Source: JASHSH01 sp036490215
GTDB taxonomy: Bacteria > Pseudomonadota > Alphaproteobacteria > Rhodospirillales > Magnetospirillaceae
Assembly (NCBI GenBank): GCA_036490215.1
Contig: DASXEH010000002.1
Location: 4,895 to 68,894, forward strand
Reading direction: 5' to 3'
DNA length: 64,000 nucleotides
This document shows, in pieces, positions 50,844-59,377 of this stretch. Numbering within the stretch: the first letter of the stretch is position 1; each line of letters starts with the position of its first letter. The translations under genes and the position numbers were made by a program. The notes beneath the pieces are model-generated. The model saw only the letters and a program-made list of their open reading frames with translations, was not told the DNA's origin and did no database searches.

Positions 50844-52598
50844 CTAGCGCATCTCCTCCACAGGCTGGACACCGAACACGGCAAGGCCCGACGCCACCAC
50901 GGACGCCACAGCCTGCACCAGCGCCATACGGGCCAGCGATAAATCTCGATCCGATTCTACTAGAAAGCGCAGGGTGGCGTCATCCTTACCCATCGTCCAC
51001 AGCCCATGCAGGGCCGCGGCCACATCATACAGATAAAAAGCTATACGATGCGGCTCCTCGGCCTCGGCGGCGCCTTCGATCAGACGCGGCCAACCGGCCA
51101 GCACTTTGATCAAAGCAATCTCGGCCGGATCGGTCAAGCGATCCAAGGGGCCATCGGCCAGGCCCTTCGCCGTCAGATCGGCCCCGGGGAACAGCTCGGC
51201 CGCCTTGCGCAGCACCGAATGTGCGCGGGCATGGGCGTATTGGACGTAGAAGACCGGATTGTCCTTCGACTGTTCCTGAACCTTCACCACGTCGAAATCG
51301 AGCTGCGCATCGTTCTTACGCGTCAGCATGATGAAACGCACCACGTCCTTGCCGACCTCGTCGATCACATCGCGAAGCGTGACGAAGGTGCCGGCGCGCT
51401 TGCTCATCTTGTAGGGCTGGCCGTCCTTGAGCAGCGCGACCAGCTGGACAAGCTTCACGTCGAGCCGGCCTTTGCCTTCGGTGAGCGCCGTCACGGCTGC
51501 CTGGACGCGCTTGACATAGCCGCCGTGATCGGCGCCCCAGACATCCACCATCCGCGCGAAGCCGCGCTGGTACTTGTCGAGGTGATAAGCGATATCGGAG
51601 GCGAAATAGGTCCAGGACCCATCCGACTTCTTCAACGGCCGGTCGACCTCATCGCCGAACTTCGTGGCGCGGAAGAGCAACTGCTCCTTCGGCTCCCAAT
51701 CGTCGGGCAGCTTACCCTTCGGCGGTTCGAGCACACCGGTATAGGTAAGATCGGCCTTGGCGAGCACGGCCTGTGCCTGATCGACACGGCCGGCATCGAT
51801 CAGCGCGCGCTCCGACGCAAAGACCGCGTGACGCACGCCCAGTGCGCCGAGATCGTCCTTGATCAATTCGAGCATCGCGGCGATGGCGCGCTTGCGGAAC
51901 TCCGGCAGCCATTCACTCTCGGGCGCGCCCTGCCATTTGGCGCTATCGGCCTTCGCGATCGCCTGACCGACCGGGATCAGATAGTCGCCCGGATAAAGAC
52001 CTTCCGGAATCGCGCCGATATTTTCGCCCAGCGCTTCGCGATAGCGCAAATGGGTCGAGCGCGCCAGCACATCGACTTGGGCGCCGGCGTCGTTGATGTA
52101 GTACTCGCGCGAGACCTTGAACCCGGCCTTGTCGAGCAGGTTCGCCAGCGCATCGCCGAACACGGCACCGCGGCCATGACCCACATGCAGCGGCCCGGTC
52201 GGATTGGCCGAGACGTATTCGACGTTGATCGCCTGGCCTGCGCCGAGATTGCAGTCGCCATAGGACGCGCCGGCACGCAGCACGTCCTTGAGGCGCGCGC
52301 GCCAGAAAGTGTCGTCGAGGCGCAGATTGATGAAGCCGGGCCCCGCGATCTCGACCGAAGTCACCGCAGGCACGGCGCGCAACTCGGCTGCCAGCAATTC
52401 GGCGATATCGCGCGGCTTCATGTTCGCGGCCTTGGCCAGAACCATCGCCGCGTTGGTCGCCGCATCACCATGGGCCGTTTCGCGCGGCGGCTCGGCGGTG
52501 ACGCGGCTGAAATCGAGTCCAGCCGGCAGCTTGCCGGCGCTCACGAGACGGTCGAGCGCGGCGATAACGTGTTCGCGGAGCGTGGTGAACAGGTTCAT
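50844..52598 (-). CDS. argS: Arginyl-tRNA synthetase
   Basis: 584 residues from the ATG at 52598 (MNLFTTLREHVIAAL); an ATG five codons earlier is possible, but neither has a clear Shine-Dalgarno. The class I motif appears as SANPTGPLHVGHGRGA (HVGH form of HIGH), with DALBR anticodon-binding tail FYLYDVAAALHGLW. It charges arginine onto tRNA. Its stop is directly followed by the SPOR gene start. Confidence 0.97.
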   Translation of the reverse strand: MNLFTTLREHVIAALDRLVSAGKLPAGLDFSRVTAEPPRETAHGDAATNAAMVLAKAANMKPRDIAELLAAELRAVPAVTSVEIAGPGFINLRLDDTFWRARLKDVLRAGASYGDCNLGAGQAINVEYVSANPTGPLHVGHGRGAVFGDALANLLDKAGFKVSREYYINDAGAQVDVLARSTHLRYREALGENIGAIPEGLYPGDYLIPVGQAIAKADSAKWQGAPESEWLPEFRKRAIAAMLELIKDDLGALGVRHAVFASERALIDAGRVDQAQAVLAKADLTYTGVLEPPKGKLPDDWEPKEQLLFRATKFGDEVDRPLKKSDGSWTYFASDIAYHLDKYQRGFARMVDVWGADHGGYVKRVQAAVTALTEGKGRLDVKLVQLVALLKDGQPYKMSKRAGTFVTLRDVIDEVGKDVVRFIMLTRKNDAQLDFDVVKVQEQSKDNPVFYVQYAHARAHSVLRKAAELFPGADLTAKGLADGPLDRLTDPAEIALIKVLAGWPRLIEGAAEAEEPHRIAFYLYDVAAALHGLWTMGKDDATLRFLVESDRDLSLARMALVQAVASVVASGLAVFGVQPVEEMR

Positions 52599-52630
52599 GG
52601 GCGAGGCTGTCATGACACACATACACAACG

Positions 52631-52758
52631 CGTCATCACCGGGCTTGTCCCGGTGATCCACGTCTTTCTCGTTTCAGGCAAAGGCGTGGATGCCCGGCAG
52701 TCGTGCTTCGCACGCCAATATTTCGCTAGCCGGCAAGGCCGGCGGGCCGGGCATGACG
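52631..52758. repeat. Palindromic intergenic repeat, type C
   Basis: A 128-bp element starting CGTCATCACCGGGCTTGTCC and ending CCGGGCATGACG, containing the hairpin ATCACCGGGCTTGTCCCGGTGAT and a second GCCGGCAAGGCCGGC hairpin. The CGTCA/TGACG ends match the other repeat types, but the body is unrelated. It lies between co-directional argS and dgt. Confidence 0.8.
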
Positions 52759-52785
52759 ACTTCGGGAAACGGAAAATGCAATCAC

Positions 52786-53964
52786 TCATGGCGCCGATTG
52801 CAGATCGAACAGGCGCCGGTGTTCGTCGAGCGCGAAGGAATCGGTCATCGACGCGATGTAGTCGGACACGGCGCGCGCCGTCTTGGCGCTGTTGGGTTCG
52901 TCGCAGCGCGTCTGCCAATCGGGCGGCAGGCATCCAGGCTCGTTGGCGAGCAAGGTGTAGAGGTCTTTGACGACGCGGCGGGCTTTGCTGGTCATGCGGT
53001 TGACGCGGTAGTGGCGATACATGTGCTGATGCAGGAATCGTTTCAGGGCGGCGTCGTTTTGGCGCATTTCGTCGGAAAAGGCCACAAGCGGTTCACCGAG
53101 ATGGCGCACAGCTTCGCTGGACGCGGGCGCATGACGCGCGATGCGGCGCTTGGTCTCGGCGATCAGATCACCGACCATCAGACCGATCAGCCGGCGCACC
53201 GCCTCGTGGATGTGCAGGCTTTCGCCGATATCGGGATAGTCGCGCTTCACGCCGGCGAAGACCGCGCCCACCATCGGCACATCGGCCAGATCGGCGATCA
53301 CGAACAGGCCGGCACGTAATCCGTCGTCGATATCATGGTTGTTATAGGCGATGTCGTCGGCCATCGCGGCCACCTGCGCCTCGGCACCGGCATAGGTGTC
53401 GAGTTCCAGGTTCCAGCCGGCGCTGTAATCGGCGATCGCCTGGGGCAGCGGCCTTGCCGCTCTCGGCCCGGCCAATGGCCCGTTATGCTTGACCAGCCCC
53501 TCAACCGTCTCCCACGACAGGTTGAGCCCGACAAAATCGTAATAGCGGCGTTCGAGCTCGGTGATGATGCGCAAGGATTGAGCGTTATGATCGAAGCCGC
53601 CGATCGCCTTGGTCATCTCGCCCAGCGCGTCCTCGCCGGCATGGCCGAAGGGCGTGTGGCCGAGATCGTGGGCCAGGGCTAGCGCCTCGCCCAGATCCTC
53701 GTCGAGGTCGAGCACGCGGCAAACCGTCCGGGCGATCTGGGCCACTTCCAGGCTGTGGGTCAGGCGGGTGCGGAAGTTGTCGCCATCGTGATAGACGAAC
53801 ACCTGGGTCTTGTATTTCAGCCGCCGGAAGGCCTCGCAATGGATGACCCGGTCCCGGTCGCGCTGGAAGGGCGAGCGGGTCTCGCTGTCCTTCTCGGGGA
53901 AGCGCCGGCCGCGGCTTTGGGCCGGATCGGAGGCATAGGGGGCAAGGATCGGGCGGGAATTCAT
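52786..53964 (-). CDS. dgt: Deoxyguanosinetriphosphate triphosphohydrolase-like protein
   Basis: 392 residues from the ATG at 53964. The HD-domain metal ligands are RLTHSLEVAQIA, ALAHDLGHTPFGHAGE and the later MADDIAYNNHDIDDG. The N-terminal SRGRRFPEKDSETRSPFQRDRDRVIHCEAFRRL (shown in parts) is typical of dGTPase-like proteins that hydrolyse dNTPs to nucleosides and triphosphate. It is divergent from erpA. Confidence 0.94.
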   Translation of the reverse strand: MNSRPILAPYASDPAQSRGRRFPEKDSETRSPFQRDRDRVIHCEAFRRLKYKTQVFVYHDGDNFRTRLTHSLEVAQIARTVCRVLDLDEDLGEALALAHDLGHTPFGHAGEDALGEMTKAIGGFDHNAQSLRIITELERRYYDFVGLNLSWETVEGLVKHNGPLAGPRAARPLPQAIADYSAGWNLELDTYAGAEAQVAAMADDIAYNNHDIDDGLRAGLFVIADLADVPMVGAVFAGVKRDYPDIGESLHIHEAVRRLIGLMVGDLIAETKRRIARHAPASSEAVRHLGEPLVAFSDEMRQNDAALKRFLHQHMYRHYRVNRMTSKARRVVKDLYTLLANEPGCLPPDWQTRCDEPNSAKTARAVSDYIASMTDSFALDEHRRLFDLQSAP

Positions 53965-54130
53965 GGTTGGCGGGACACTACCCGCCCCCGTCCCCAGGTT
54001 CAATTGGCCCGTCACTTAACCCGTATGGGAGCTGTGATTTAAGACAAATCCGCCTTTGTAAGGGATGCGGATACCTTTGACATTCGCCCCCGCCCTGCCT
54101 ACATGATGGAGGCAGCAGCGAGGCCCAGAC

Positions 54131-54484
54131 ATGCCCGATGACGTCCATATCGTTCCCCGCGAAGTCCATCTGAGCGAAAGCGCCGCCCGGCGCATCGAGC
54201 AGTTGAAGGCCAGCGAGGGTAATACCGCCCTGATGCTCCGGTTGGCGGTCTCGGGCGGCGGCTGCTCGGGCTTCTCCTATGGCTTCTCGCTCGATGGCCA
54301 GCGCCGCGACGACGACCACCTCTTCGAGGATTTCGGCGTGACTCTGGTGATCGACGAGACCTCGCTCGATCTGCTGGCCGGATCGATGGTCGACTATGTC
54401 GACGAGCTGGCGGGCAGTTCCTTCACGGTGAAGAACCCCAACGCCAGCTCCACCTGCGGCTGCGGCAGTTCTTTCGCGGTCTGA
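54131..54484 (+). CDS. erpA: Iron-sulfur cluster insertion protein ErpA
   Basis: 117 residues, A-type carrier. The three cluster-binding cysteines are C45 (GGGCSGF), C109 and C111 (TCGCGSSF). The spacing and C-terminal CGCGSSF fit ErpA/IscA proteins that deliver [Fe-S] clusters to apoenzymes. ilvD in this window encodes a possible client. Divergent from dgt, as commonly seen in alphaproteobacteria. Confidence 0.93.
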   Translation: MPDDVHIVPREVHLSESAARRIEQLKASEGNTALMLRLAVSGGGCSGFSYGFSLDGQRRDDDHLFEDFGVTLVIDETSLDLLAGSMVDYVDELAGSSFTVKNPNASSTCGCGSSFAV

Positions 54485-54493
54485 CCGCGCTTC

Positions 54494-55207
54494 TCAATTC
54501 GTCTGATCCAGTTTGAAGCCGTGCCGCGACCAGTGGTTGCACTTCGCGTTTTCGCGCCGATAGTTCTGGGGCGTGTCGATGCTTGCGTTCCGCTTCGCCA
54601 TTTCCTGCTGCATCAGCAGAAACGTCGATTTCGCATTCTCGAATAGATATTGGGCCACGGCGTTGTCTCGTTTCGGATCCTTGTAGAACACGGCGGGAAA
54701 CAAGCGATTCGCCGACTCGGTCAGCGCCGCCTGTATCGTGGGCGCCCATTCGTTCATGGTCTCGAGGTTGAACCGGACATGCGTGTTCTCGTGGTTCAGG
54801 ATTACGTTGTATTCGCATGAGCCAGGCTCGTATTCGGATGCGACATACACATCCATCACCGGGATGCCGATCGAGGCATCAACCTTCTTGAGCCAAACGC
54901 AGTAGATTCCGCCAGGTCTCGGCAGCGCGACATAGTGTGGGACGACCACGATGCCGTCGGCCAGCTTGGTCAGGCCCAGCAGGATGCTTCCTTGCGGGGG
55001 ACGTTCAGCCGATTTCTCAACCTTCGGCAAGCCGAACAGATCGACATCGTGGTGATAGACGAGTTTGGGCGTGAGAACCTGGACGTTGACCGTCGGTGAA
55101 CCCAATTGCGGCATCGCCGGACACTGAGCCTTGGCGACCGAGGCCAACGTCACGACAAGCAACGTGGTGATGAGAAACCCTAGAAGATGCCGTGCAATTG
55201 CATTCAT
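54494..55207 (-). CDS. Secreted metalloprotease-like protein with HExxH motif (DUF922-like)
   Basis: 237 residues from the ATG at 55207. Residues 1-28 are a signal peptide ending AKAQ. The zinc motif HENTH at 139-143 lies in CEYNVILNHENTHVRFNLE, and four or five cysteines could form disulfides in the periplasm. The pattern is like DUF922 peptidases. It is convergent with erpA (9 bases apart) and divergent from xthA. No substrate can be inferred. Confidence 0.7.
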   Translation of the reverse strand: MNAIARHLLGFLITTLLVVTLASVAKAQCPAMPQLGSPTVNVQVLTPKLVYHHDVDLFGLPKVEKSAERPPQGSILLGLTKLADGIVVVPHYVALPRPGGIYCVWLKKVDASIGIPVMDVYVASEYEPGSCEYNVILNHENTHVRFNLETMNEWAPTIQAALTESANRLFPAVFYKDPKRDNAVAQYLFENAKSTFLLMQQEMAKRNASIDTPQNYRRENAKCNHWSRHGFKLDQTN

Positions 55208-55272
55208 CGCATTGTCGACCGTTGCATCCAAGCACACTCGACCGAACCCCCAGCGGCGTCTAGGATCATCCC

Positions 55273-56043
55273 ATGAAAATCGCGACATGGAATGTGAATT
55301 CGATCAAGGTCCGGCTGCCGGCGCTGCTCGCCTGGATCGACGAAGCCAAGCCCGACGTGCTCCTGCTGCAGGAGATCAAATGCGTCGACAAGGATTTTCC
55401 GGCGCTGGAAATCCAAGCCAAGGGTTATCAGGTCGCCGTCCACGGCCAGAAAACTTATAACGGCGTCGCCATCCTCTCGAAGCTGCCGCTGAGTGACATC
55501 AAAACGGGTCTGCCGAAGGGCGAAGGCGATGACCACGCGCGCTGGATCGAGGCGACGGCCAGCGGCGTGCGCGTCGTCTCGCTCTACCTGCCCAACGGCA
55601 ATCCGGCGCCGGGCGAAAAATACGATTACAAGCTCGCCTGGATGCGCCGCCTGATCGATCACGGCCGCGCGCTGCTGCAGACCGACATGCCGGTGGTGCT
55701 GGGCGGCGACTACAACGTCTGCCCGACCGACGCCGACGTCTACGATCCGAAAGCCTGGCGCGATGATGCGCTATGCCGCCCGGAAAGCCGCGCGCGATTC
55801 CGCGAGCTGCTTTATCTCGGCTACACGGAAGCCTTCCACGCGCTGCATCCCGACGCCAAGGAAGCCTATTCCTTCTGGGACTATCAGGCCGGTGCCTGGG
55901 ATCGCGGCAATGGGCTACGCATCGATCATCTGCTGCTCTCACCGCAAGCCGCCGACCGGCTGCGTGCCTGCGATATCGACAAGGGCCCGCGCGGCAAGGA
56001 TAAGCCGTCAGACCACACGCCGGTCTGGTGCGAACTGACTTAG
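55273..56043 (+). CDS. xthA: Exodeoxyribonuclease III
   Basis: 256 residues of the EEP fold. NSIKVRLPALLAW, the metal ligand Glu in LLLQEIKC, YNGVAILSK, the catalytic LGGDYNVCPTDADV, LRIDHLLLS and the terminal SDHTPVWCEL are all intact. It is an AP endonuclease and 3'-5' exonuclease in base-excision repair. A type B palindromic repeat follows ten bases after the stop, and a decayed copy of its 3' end lies at 59236-59280. Confidence 0.96.
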   Translation: MKIATWNVNSIKVRLPALLAWIDEAKPDVLLLQEIKCVDKDFPALEIQAKGYQVAVHGQKTYNGVAILSKLPLSDIKTGLPKGEGDDHARWIEATASGVRVVSLYLPNGNPAPGEKYDYKLAWMRRLIDHGRALLQTDMPVVLGGDYNVCPTDADVYDPKAWRDDALCRPESRARFRELLYLGYTEAFHALHPDAKEAYSFWDYQAGAWDRGNGLRIDHLLLSPQAADRLRACDIDKGPRGKDKPSDHTPVWCELT

Positions 56044-56052
56044 TTTCAGGTT

Positions 56053-56133
56053 GTCATTGCGAGGAGCGGTAGCGACGACGCAATCCAGGTTGTGCCGCGA
56101 AACTGGATTGCTTCGCTGACGCTCGCAATCACG
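56053..56133. repeat. Palindromic intergenic repeat, type B copy 2
   Basis: GTCATTGCGAGGAGCGG at the left and GCTTCGCTGACGCTCGCAA at the right, around GCAATCCAG / CTGGATTGC. It is closest to copy 3 (59293-59373), with which it shares flanks as well. It lies between convergent xthA and groEL. Confidence 0.9.
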
Positions 56134-56214
56134 GCTCTTTACTGATCCGGTCTCGAATCCGTCACGATGGCTCTCGCACTCGTCGGCTCCATGCCGACCC
56201 TTCGAATGCATTGG

Positions 56215-56247
56215 TCCGGCTTTCGCGACCGCTGCGCGAAAGCCGGA
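56215..56247. terminator. groESL terminator hairpin
   Basis: TCCGGCTTTCGCG-N7-CGCGAAAGCCGGA is a perfect 13-bp stem, 24 bases past the groEL stop. No U-rich tail is evident on either strand, so it may instead protect the transcript's 3' end. Confidence 0.6.
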
Positions 56248-56271
56248 GGAAACAGCCGATGTCGGTCTCGG

Positions 56272-57906
56272 TTAGAAACCCATGCCGCCCATGCCGCCGC
56301 CGGCCGGTGCCGCGGCACCGGTCTTCTCGGGCAGATTGGCGATCATCGCCTCAGTGGTGATCAGCAGCCCGGCAACCGAAGCCGCGTTCTGCAAGGCCGC
56401 GCGAACGACCTTGGTCGGGTCGACGATGCCAGCCTTGATCATGTCGATATAGGTTCCCTTTTGGGCATCGAAGCCCAGGCTCTGATCCTTGGCTTCGACC
56501 AGCTTGCCGGCCACGACAGCGCCATCGGCGCCGGCATTCTCCGCGATCTGCCGCACCGGCGCCTGCAATGCGCGCCGCACGATATCGACACCCACCTTCT
56601 GATCGTTGTTGACGGGCGCGAGCGCGTTCAGTGCCTTCGCCGCATAGAGCAACGCCACGCCGCCGCCGGGAACGACGCCCTCTTCGACAGCCGCGCGAGT
56701 CGCATGCAGGGCATCATCGACGCGATCCTTGCGCTCTTTCACTTCGGTTTCGCTGCCGCCGCCCACCCTGATGATGGCAACGCCGCCGGCCAGCTTCGCC
56801 AACCGCTCTTGCAGCTTCTCTTTGTCATAGTCCGACGTGGTCTCTTCGATTTGCGCCTTGATCTGGGCGATGCGCGCCTCGATGTCTTTCTTCTTGCCCG
56901 CGCCATCGACGATGGTGGTGTCGTCTTTGGTGATGCGCACGCGCTTGGCCACACCCGTCATGGCAAGCGTGACGCTCTCGAGCTTGATGCCGAGGTCTTC
57001 GGAAATCACTTGGCCCGCGGTCAGGATGGCGATGTCTTCCAACATCGCTTTGCGGCGATCGCCGAAACCCGGTGCTTTCACCGCTGCCACCTTGAGGCCG
57101 CCGCGCAGTTTGTTGACCACGAGGGTAGCAAGCGCTTCGCCTTCGACATCTTCCGAGATGATCAGCAGCGGACGGCCCGACTGGGCCACCGCCTCAAGCA
57201 GCGGCAACAGAGGCTGCAGACCCGACAGCTTCTTCTCGTGCAACAGGATGTAGGGATTTTCCAGATCGACGGCCATCTTTTCGGGGTCGGTGATGAAGTA
57301 AGGCGACGCATAGCCGCGGTCGAACTGCATGCCTTCGACGATCTCGAGTTCGGTGTCGAGGCTCTTGGCCTCTTCCACCGTGATCACGCCTTCCTTGCCG
57401 ACCTTGTCCATCGCCTTGGCGATCATCGCGCCGATCTCGGTCTCGCCATTGGCGGCGATGGTGCCGACCTGCGCAATCTCGGCATTGGTCGAAACCTTCT
57501 TCGAGCGCTTTTTCAAATCCGCGATCACGGTCTCGACGGCCATGTCCACGCCGCGGCGGAGATCCATCGGGTTCATACCGGCGGCCACCGACTTGGCGCC
57601 CTCGCGGACGATGGCTTGGGCGAGAACGGTAGCGGTCGTGGTGCCGTCGCCGGCGACGTCGCCGGTCTTCGAGGCCACTTCCTTGACCATCTGCGCACCC
57701 ATGTTTTCGAACTTATCGGACAGCTCGATCTCCTTGGCGACGCTGACGCCATCTTTGGTGATGCGCGGCGCACCATAGGATTTTTCGATGACGACATTGC
57801 GGCCCTTGGGACCGAGGGTGACCTTCACCGCATCGGCGAGAACATCGACGCCGCGCAACAGGCTTGCCCGCGCGTCGGCGCCGAAGCGAATTTCCTTGCT
57901 CGTCAT
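56272..57906 (-). CDS. groEL: Chaperonin GroEL
   Basis: 544 residues. The apical and ATP-binding landmarks are intact: VTLGPKGRNVVIEKSYGAP, VAGDGTTTATVLAQAI, GGVAIIRVGGGSETEVKERKDRVDDALHATRAA and the C-terminal GGMGGMGF repeat. It forms the 14-mer folding chamber that works with GroES. A 98-base gap separates it from groES. Confidence 0.98.
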   Translation of the reverse strand: MTSKEIRFGADARASLLRGVDVLADAVKVTLGPKGRNVVIEKSYGAPRITKDGVSVAKEIELSDKFENMGAQMVKEVASKTGDVAGDGTTTATVLAQAIVREGAKSVAAGMNPMDLRRGVDMAVETVIADLKKRSKKVSTNAEIAQVGTIAANGETEIGAMIAKAMDKVGKEGVITVEEAKSLDTELEIVEGMQFDRGYASPYFITDPEKMAVDLENPYILLHEKKLSGLQPLLPLLEAVAQSGRPLLIISEDVEGEALATLVVNKLRGGLKVAAVKAPGFGDRRKAMLEDIAILTAGQVISEDLGIKLESVTLAMTGVAKRVRITKDDTTIVDGAGKKKDIEARIAQIKAQIEETTSDYDKEKLQERLAKLAGGVAIIRVGGGSETEVKERKDRVDDALHATRAAVEEGVVPGGGVALLYAAKALNALAPVNNDQKVGVDIVRRALQAPVRQIAENAGADGAVVAGKLVEAKDQSLGFDAQKGTYIDMIKAGIVDPTKVVRAALQNAASVAGLLITTEAMIANLPEKTGAAAPAGGGMGGMGF

Positions 57907-58004
57907 ATCTGAATTCCTATGAGTTGCGGCCCCGGGTCACACATGTGCCCAAAACCGCACGACTCGAAATGAAAAGGCTCGAACCGAACGGCCGCGCGAC
58001 TTGG

Positions 58005-58319
58005 CTAAGCGGCCTTGGCTGACTTCTTGCTGCGTTCGACGACGCCCATGATGTCCGACTCTTTCATGATCAACAGCTCTTCGCCATCGACCTTGATTTC
58101 GGTGCCGGACCATTTGCCGAAGAGAATGCGGTCGCCCACCTTCACATCGAGCGCCTGGATCTTGCCGTCTTCGCCGCGGGCGCCGGGGCCCACCGCGATC
58201 ACTTCGCCTTCCTGGGGCTTTTCCTTGGCGGTATCGGGAATGATGATGCCGCCGCTGGTCTTGGCTTCGACTTCGATGCGGCGGATAACGACCCGGTCGT
58301 GAAGTGGCGTAAATTTCAT
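58005..58319 (-). CDS. groES: Co-chaperonin GroES
   Basis: 104 residues from the ATG at 58319. FTPLHDRVVIRRIEVEAKTSGGIIIPDTAKEKPQEG contains the mobile loop that binds GroEL, and GDRILFGKWSGTEIKVDGEELLIMKESDI the barrel. The C-terminal tail (SKKSAKAA) is a little longer than usual. First gene of the groES-groEL operon, with a candidate heat-shock promoter upstream. Confidence 0.98.
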   Translation of the reverse strand: MKFTPLHDRVVIRRIEVEAKTSGGIIIPDTAKEKPQEGEVIAVGPGARGEDGKIQALDVKVGDRILFGKWSGTEIKVDGEELLIMKESDIMGVVERSKKSAKAA

Positions 58320-58642
58320 TCGGAGATCTCCCTGGCGCCCCCTGCCGGAGCGGCAGTTTGATTTTGATACGGAATCACGGCGACGCAAAAGAGATAACGC
58401 GAAACCATAGGTATTCAAGACATACTGGCGCCAAGCGTTATATTTAATGTTTCAAGGAAATTAGCCGAAGTTTTTTCGGTTATTTTGAATTTTTCTTGCT
58501 ATTATTAAAGACGATATCTTGCTCGGCTCGCGTTTTGCGGCACCTCCAACGTATCCCGACATTTTTGCTTTTGCCTTCCCCGCGCCATCCAGCGCCGGGC
58601 CAAGGGCGCATCTTGCGCCCGTTCAGCGTTAGGAGCGCTCCG
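58320..58642. other. Divergent intergenic region between groES and the Sel1 gene
   Basis: 323 bases. It holds the groES leader and candidate sigma-32 promoter (58392-58419) and an A/T-rich block at 58437-58511. No inverted repeat of the CIRCE type (TTAGCACTC-N9-GAGTGCTAA) is present, so HrcA control is not indicated. The right part precedes the Sel1 gene and shows nothing else. Confidence 0.6.
58392..58419 (-). promoter_or_regulatory. Candidate sigma-32 heat-shock promoter of groESL
   Basis: On the minus strand, CTTG is followed after 17 bases by GTTATCT, matching the alphaproteobacterial RpoH pattern CTTG-N17/18-CYTATNT at all but one position. It lies about 75 bases before the groES start. 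RpoH itself is encoded at 32693-33619. Confidence 0.6.
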
Positions 58643-59062
58643 ATGAGAAATCTCAAACGCGCCGCAGAGGCCGGTGACGTCAACGCCCAGTTCAATCTGG
58701 GCGTGATGTACGACAACCGCCTCGACAGCAACGACCGGCCGGTGCCTGGCAATCGCGTCGAGGCCCTGCATTGGCTGTCGCAGGCCGCCAAACAGGGTTT
58801 GCCGCGCGCACAGATGCGCTTGGCTGAATTCTATGCCGAGGAACCCGATGGGCCGGAGCAGCAGGTTGAAGCATGCGCCTGGTTCATTCGCGCGCTGGCG
58901 AATACCTCCGGCGCACATCGCGAGCAGGCGCAGAAGGGCTTCACCAAACTCACGGCGACACTGACCCCGGTGCAGATCGAGGACGCGGGACGGATGGCTC
59001 GGCTGTTCGAGCCGCAGGAGCGGCACATATTCGACGAACCCAAGCGGCGGCGCGCAAAATGA
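58643..59062 (+). CDS. Sel1-repeat protein
   Basis: 139 residues from the ATG at 58643, with TTAGGAG upstream. Residues 1-80 hold two Sel1-type helical repeats (LKRAAEAGDVNAQFNLGVMYDN and ALHWLSQAAKQGLPRAQMRLAEFY), then a third partial repeat. There is no signal peptide, so probably a cytoplasmic scaffold. The stop overlaps the next small gene (ATGA). Confidence 0.85.
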   Translation: MRNLKRAAEAGDVNAQFNLGVMYDNRLDSNDRPVPGNRVEALHWLSQAAKQGLPRAQMRLAEFYAEEPDGPEQQVEACAWFIRALANTSGAHREQAQKGFTKLTATLTPVQIEDAGRMARLFEPQERHIFDEPKRRRAK

Positions 59063-59214
59063 GCGCCCAGGTCGAGACGGCCGCCAAGCCGTCGGCATCC
59101 GGCGCCGACACTGTAAGGGGCACGGTTAGCGTCTGGCTGACTCCCCCGGTGCTGGTTCCAGCCGCGCTGATTCTGTCGATCGCCATCTATGCGGCAATCA
59201 AATTCTCGGGTTGA
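59059..59214 (+). CDS. Small C-tail-anchored-like membrane protein
   Basis: 51 residues. A polar N-terminal half (MSAQVETAAKPSASG) is followed by a single hydrophobic helix (VLVPAALILSIAIYAAIKF) ending at the C-terminus. The ATG overlaps the Sel1 stop by 4 bp, so the two proteins are made together and may form a membrane-anchored complex. No family recognised. Confidence 0.6.
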   Translation: MSAQVETAAKPSASGADTVRGTVSVWLTPPVLVPAALILSIAIYAAIKFSG

Positions 59215-59235
59215 ACGGCGAATAGAGCGGGAACC

Positions 59236-59280
59236 AACGGGCTGCGCATCGATCACTCGCCGATCAGGTGCGATCTCGCC
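59236..59280 (+). pseudogene. Decayed fragment of xthA 3' end
   Basis: 59236-59256 matches xthA 55909-55929 (GGGCT-R-CGCATCGATCA core, about 19 of 21), and 59258-59280 matches 56018-56040 (CGCCG-R-TC-W-GGTGCGA). About 88 bases of xthA are missing between the two blocks. The homology runs on through the TTTCAG linker into the type B repeat. It is untranslated and too short for function. Confidence 0.65.
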
Positions 59281-59292
59281 TAATTTCAGATT

Positions 59293-59373
59293 GTCATTGC
59301 GAGGAGCAGTAGCGACGAAGCAATCCAGATCGTACCGCAAAACTGGATTGCTTCGCTGGCGCTCGCAATGACG
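59293..59373. repeat. Palindromic intergenic repeat, type B copy 3
   Basis: GTCATTGCGAGGAGCAG at the left and GCGCTCGCAATGACG at the right, with GAAGCAATCCAG / CTGGATTGCTTC inside. The most intact copy of the type. It lies between the convergent small membrane gene and the GT39-type gene. Confidence 0.92.
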
Positions 59374-59377
59374 GTTC

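Noticed and set aside
58320..58500. CIRCE/HrcA operator upstream of groES
   Set aside because: No inverted TTAGCACTC / GAGTGCTAA was found by eye.
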